Origin: Pseudomonadota bacterium
GTDB lineage: Bacteria > Pseudomonadota > Alphaproteobacteria > Acetobacterales > Acetobacteraceae
Direction of reading: 5' to 3'
Assembly (NCBI GenBank): GCA_021779655.1
Contig: JAJYAF010000187.1
Span: 1-5,417, forward strand
Length of the DNA: 5,417 nt
Both the position numbers and the translations under genes were made by a program. Of this stretch, positions 4,768-5,417 are shown one piece after another; position 1 is the stretch's first letter, and every line of letters begins with the position of its first letter. The notes under the pieces were generated by a model. The model was not told where the DNA came from and made no database searches. It saw only the letters and a list, made by a program, of their open reading frames with translations.

Positions 4768-5417
4768 ATGGTCTGAAATTGAAAATAAAGCTCTGGTTGT
4801 TGCCCAGCATATTAGCGGGCAGCGGCAGGGTGGCGCATTGATAATTCATTACCGCGTCGACAGCCCGCTGCGCATAGGCCGCGAAGAGCGGATCGCTGAG
4901 TTTTGACTGATCCTGCGGCGCCACCTGCGCGGCGCGCACGGTGCCCGTGGCATCCGTTTGCACCAGCAGGTTAACGCTGAAATCCTGCACGCCGGGCGCG
5001 CCGGCATCGATCGTCCAGCAGCGCCGGACATAGGCGCCTATGGCGTCGCGGTCTGCGCCGCTCAGCCGGGAATTGGCGGTGCTCTGGTTGCTGCCGCCGC
5101 CGTTTGGCGCGCCGCCCTGGTCCGGGTTGTAATGCGCGATCGGCGGCGTGGTCTGCTTTTGCAGCGCTTGCAGCTTGGCCAGCGTGTTCAGCACGCTCTG
5201 GGAAAGCGGCGCCGGGTTCTTGGTCACGTGCTGCTGATGCGTGGGGCTTTGCGCCGGCGCGGGCGGCTGGGGCAAAGGCGGCAGCGGCAATTTCGGCTGC
5301 ACGGCCGTGGACGTTTGTTTCCGGAGCGGCTGCGGCGGCGGCGGCGGCGGCAGGGGTGCCGGCGTGGGGCTTGGCGCGGGCGGCGGCGGCGGCGGCGCGG
5401 GGGCCGGTGGTTGCGAC
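4766..5417 (-). CDS. tolA: TolA, C-terminal part with a proline-rich stalk
   Basis: The frame stays open to the right edge, so the N-terminal membrane anchor lies outside; about 217 residues are visible. TolA links the TolQR motor in the inner membrane to TolB and Pal at the outer membrane. The C-terminal domain (bases about 5063-4769) has the TolA/TonB fold signature: [17 protein letters not shown], then [38 protein letters not shown] and a final FIFNFRP. The Cys of RRCW (5018-5020) and of YQC (4835-4837) correspond to the conserved disulfide pair of TolA domain III. The visible stalk is Pro-rich, with two runs of six prolines, then a Gln/Asn/Gly-rich segment, unlike the Ala/Lys-rich helix of E. 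coli TolA and more like TonB. The position directly before tolB argues for TolA over TonB. A GTG at 5302 is internal to the stalk and not a start. Confidence 0.85.
   Translation of the reverse strand, partial: SQPPAPAPPPPPPAPSPTPAPLPPPPPPQPLRKQTSTAVQPKLPLPPLPQPPAPAQSPTHQQHVTKNPAPLSQSVLNTLAKLQALQKQTTPPIAHYNPDQGGAPNGGGSNQSTANSRLSGADRDAIGAYVRRCWTIDAGAPGVQDFSVNLLVQTDATGTVRAAQVAPQDQSKLSDPLFAAYAQRAVDAVMNYQCATLPLPANMLGNNQSFIFNFRP
5333..5395. repeat. Two CGG triplet tracts encoding polyproline
   Basis: (CGG)6 at 5333-5350 and (CGG)5 at 5381-5395 are pure triplet runs. On the coding - strand they read as CCG, and with one adjoining CCC each run specifies six consecutive prolines of the TolA stalk. 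Triplet runs can lose or gain units by slippage without changing frame, so stalk length may vary between strains. Confidence 0.7.

Noticed and set aside
5300..5302. GTG at 5302 as the start of tolA
   Set aside because: The frame stays open to the window edge through proline-rich stalk sequence, and a start here would leave TolA without its membrane anchor.

Overview
The window is GC-rich chromosomal DNA from a Gram-negative bacterium, almost certainly an alphaproteobacterium. The evidence is a tolA-tolB pair, an alphaproteobacterial-looking iron superoxide dismutase, and a perfect match to the CtrA consensus in the one long non-coding stretch. A Rhodospirillales/Acetobacteraceae-like host is my best guess but cannot be proved from the sequence. 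There are no tRNA or rRNA genes, CRISPR arrays, transposases or phage genes. I found no clearly new multi-gene system; the interesting signals are regulatory sites and departures from family norms.

Layout. Three genes on the + strand face three on the - strand. On the + strand: the 3' part of a nicotinate phosphoribosyltransferase-family gene (1-743); a roughly 480-base non-coding region (744-1224) with a very AT-rich palindromic island, a candidate sigma-70 promoter, a short candidate ORF and a CtrA-type box; an ExoY-like undecaprenyl-phosphate sugar phosphotransferase (1225-1875); and a cytoplasmic Fe-type superoxide dismutase (1962-2573). A perfect 11-bp stem-loop (2621-2646) sits between the converging gene sets. 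On the - strand, read from the right edge: tolA (5' end outside the window), tolB immediately after it, a good intrinsic terminator, then a small HAD-family hydrolase ending at the shared stem-loop.

How they fit together. TolA and TolB belong to the trans-envelope Tol-Pal machine that constricts the outer membrane at division. They look co-transcribed and translationally coupled, because the tolB ribosome binding site overlaps the tolA stop. Their usual next partner, pal, is absent: a terminator and then the HAD gene occupy that place. The sugar transferase would start assembly of a surface polysaccharide on its lipid carrier, and its upstream region looks regulated (CtrA-type box, AT-rich island), while no other polysaccharide gene is in view. 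The phosphoribosyltransferase (NAD salvage), dismutase (superoxide defence) and HAD hydrolase are housekeeping-type genes with no evident functional link to these neighbours.
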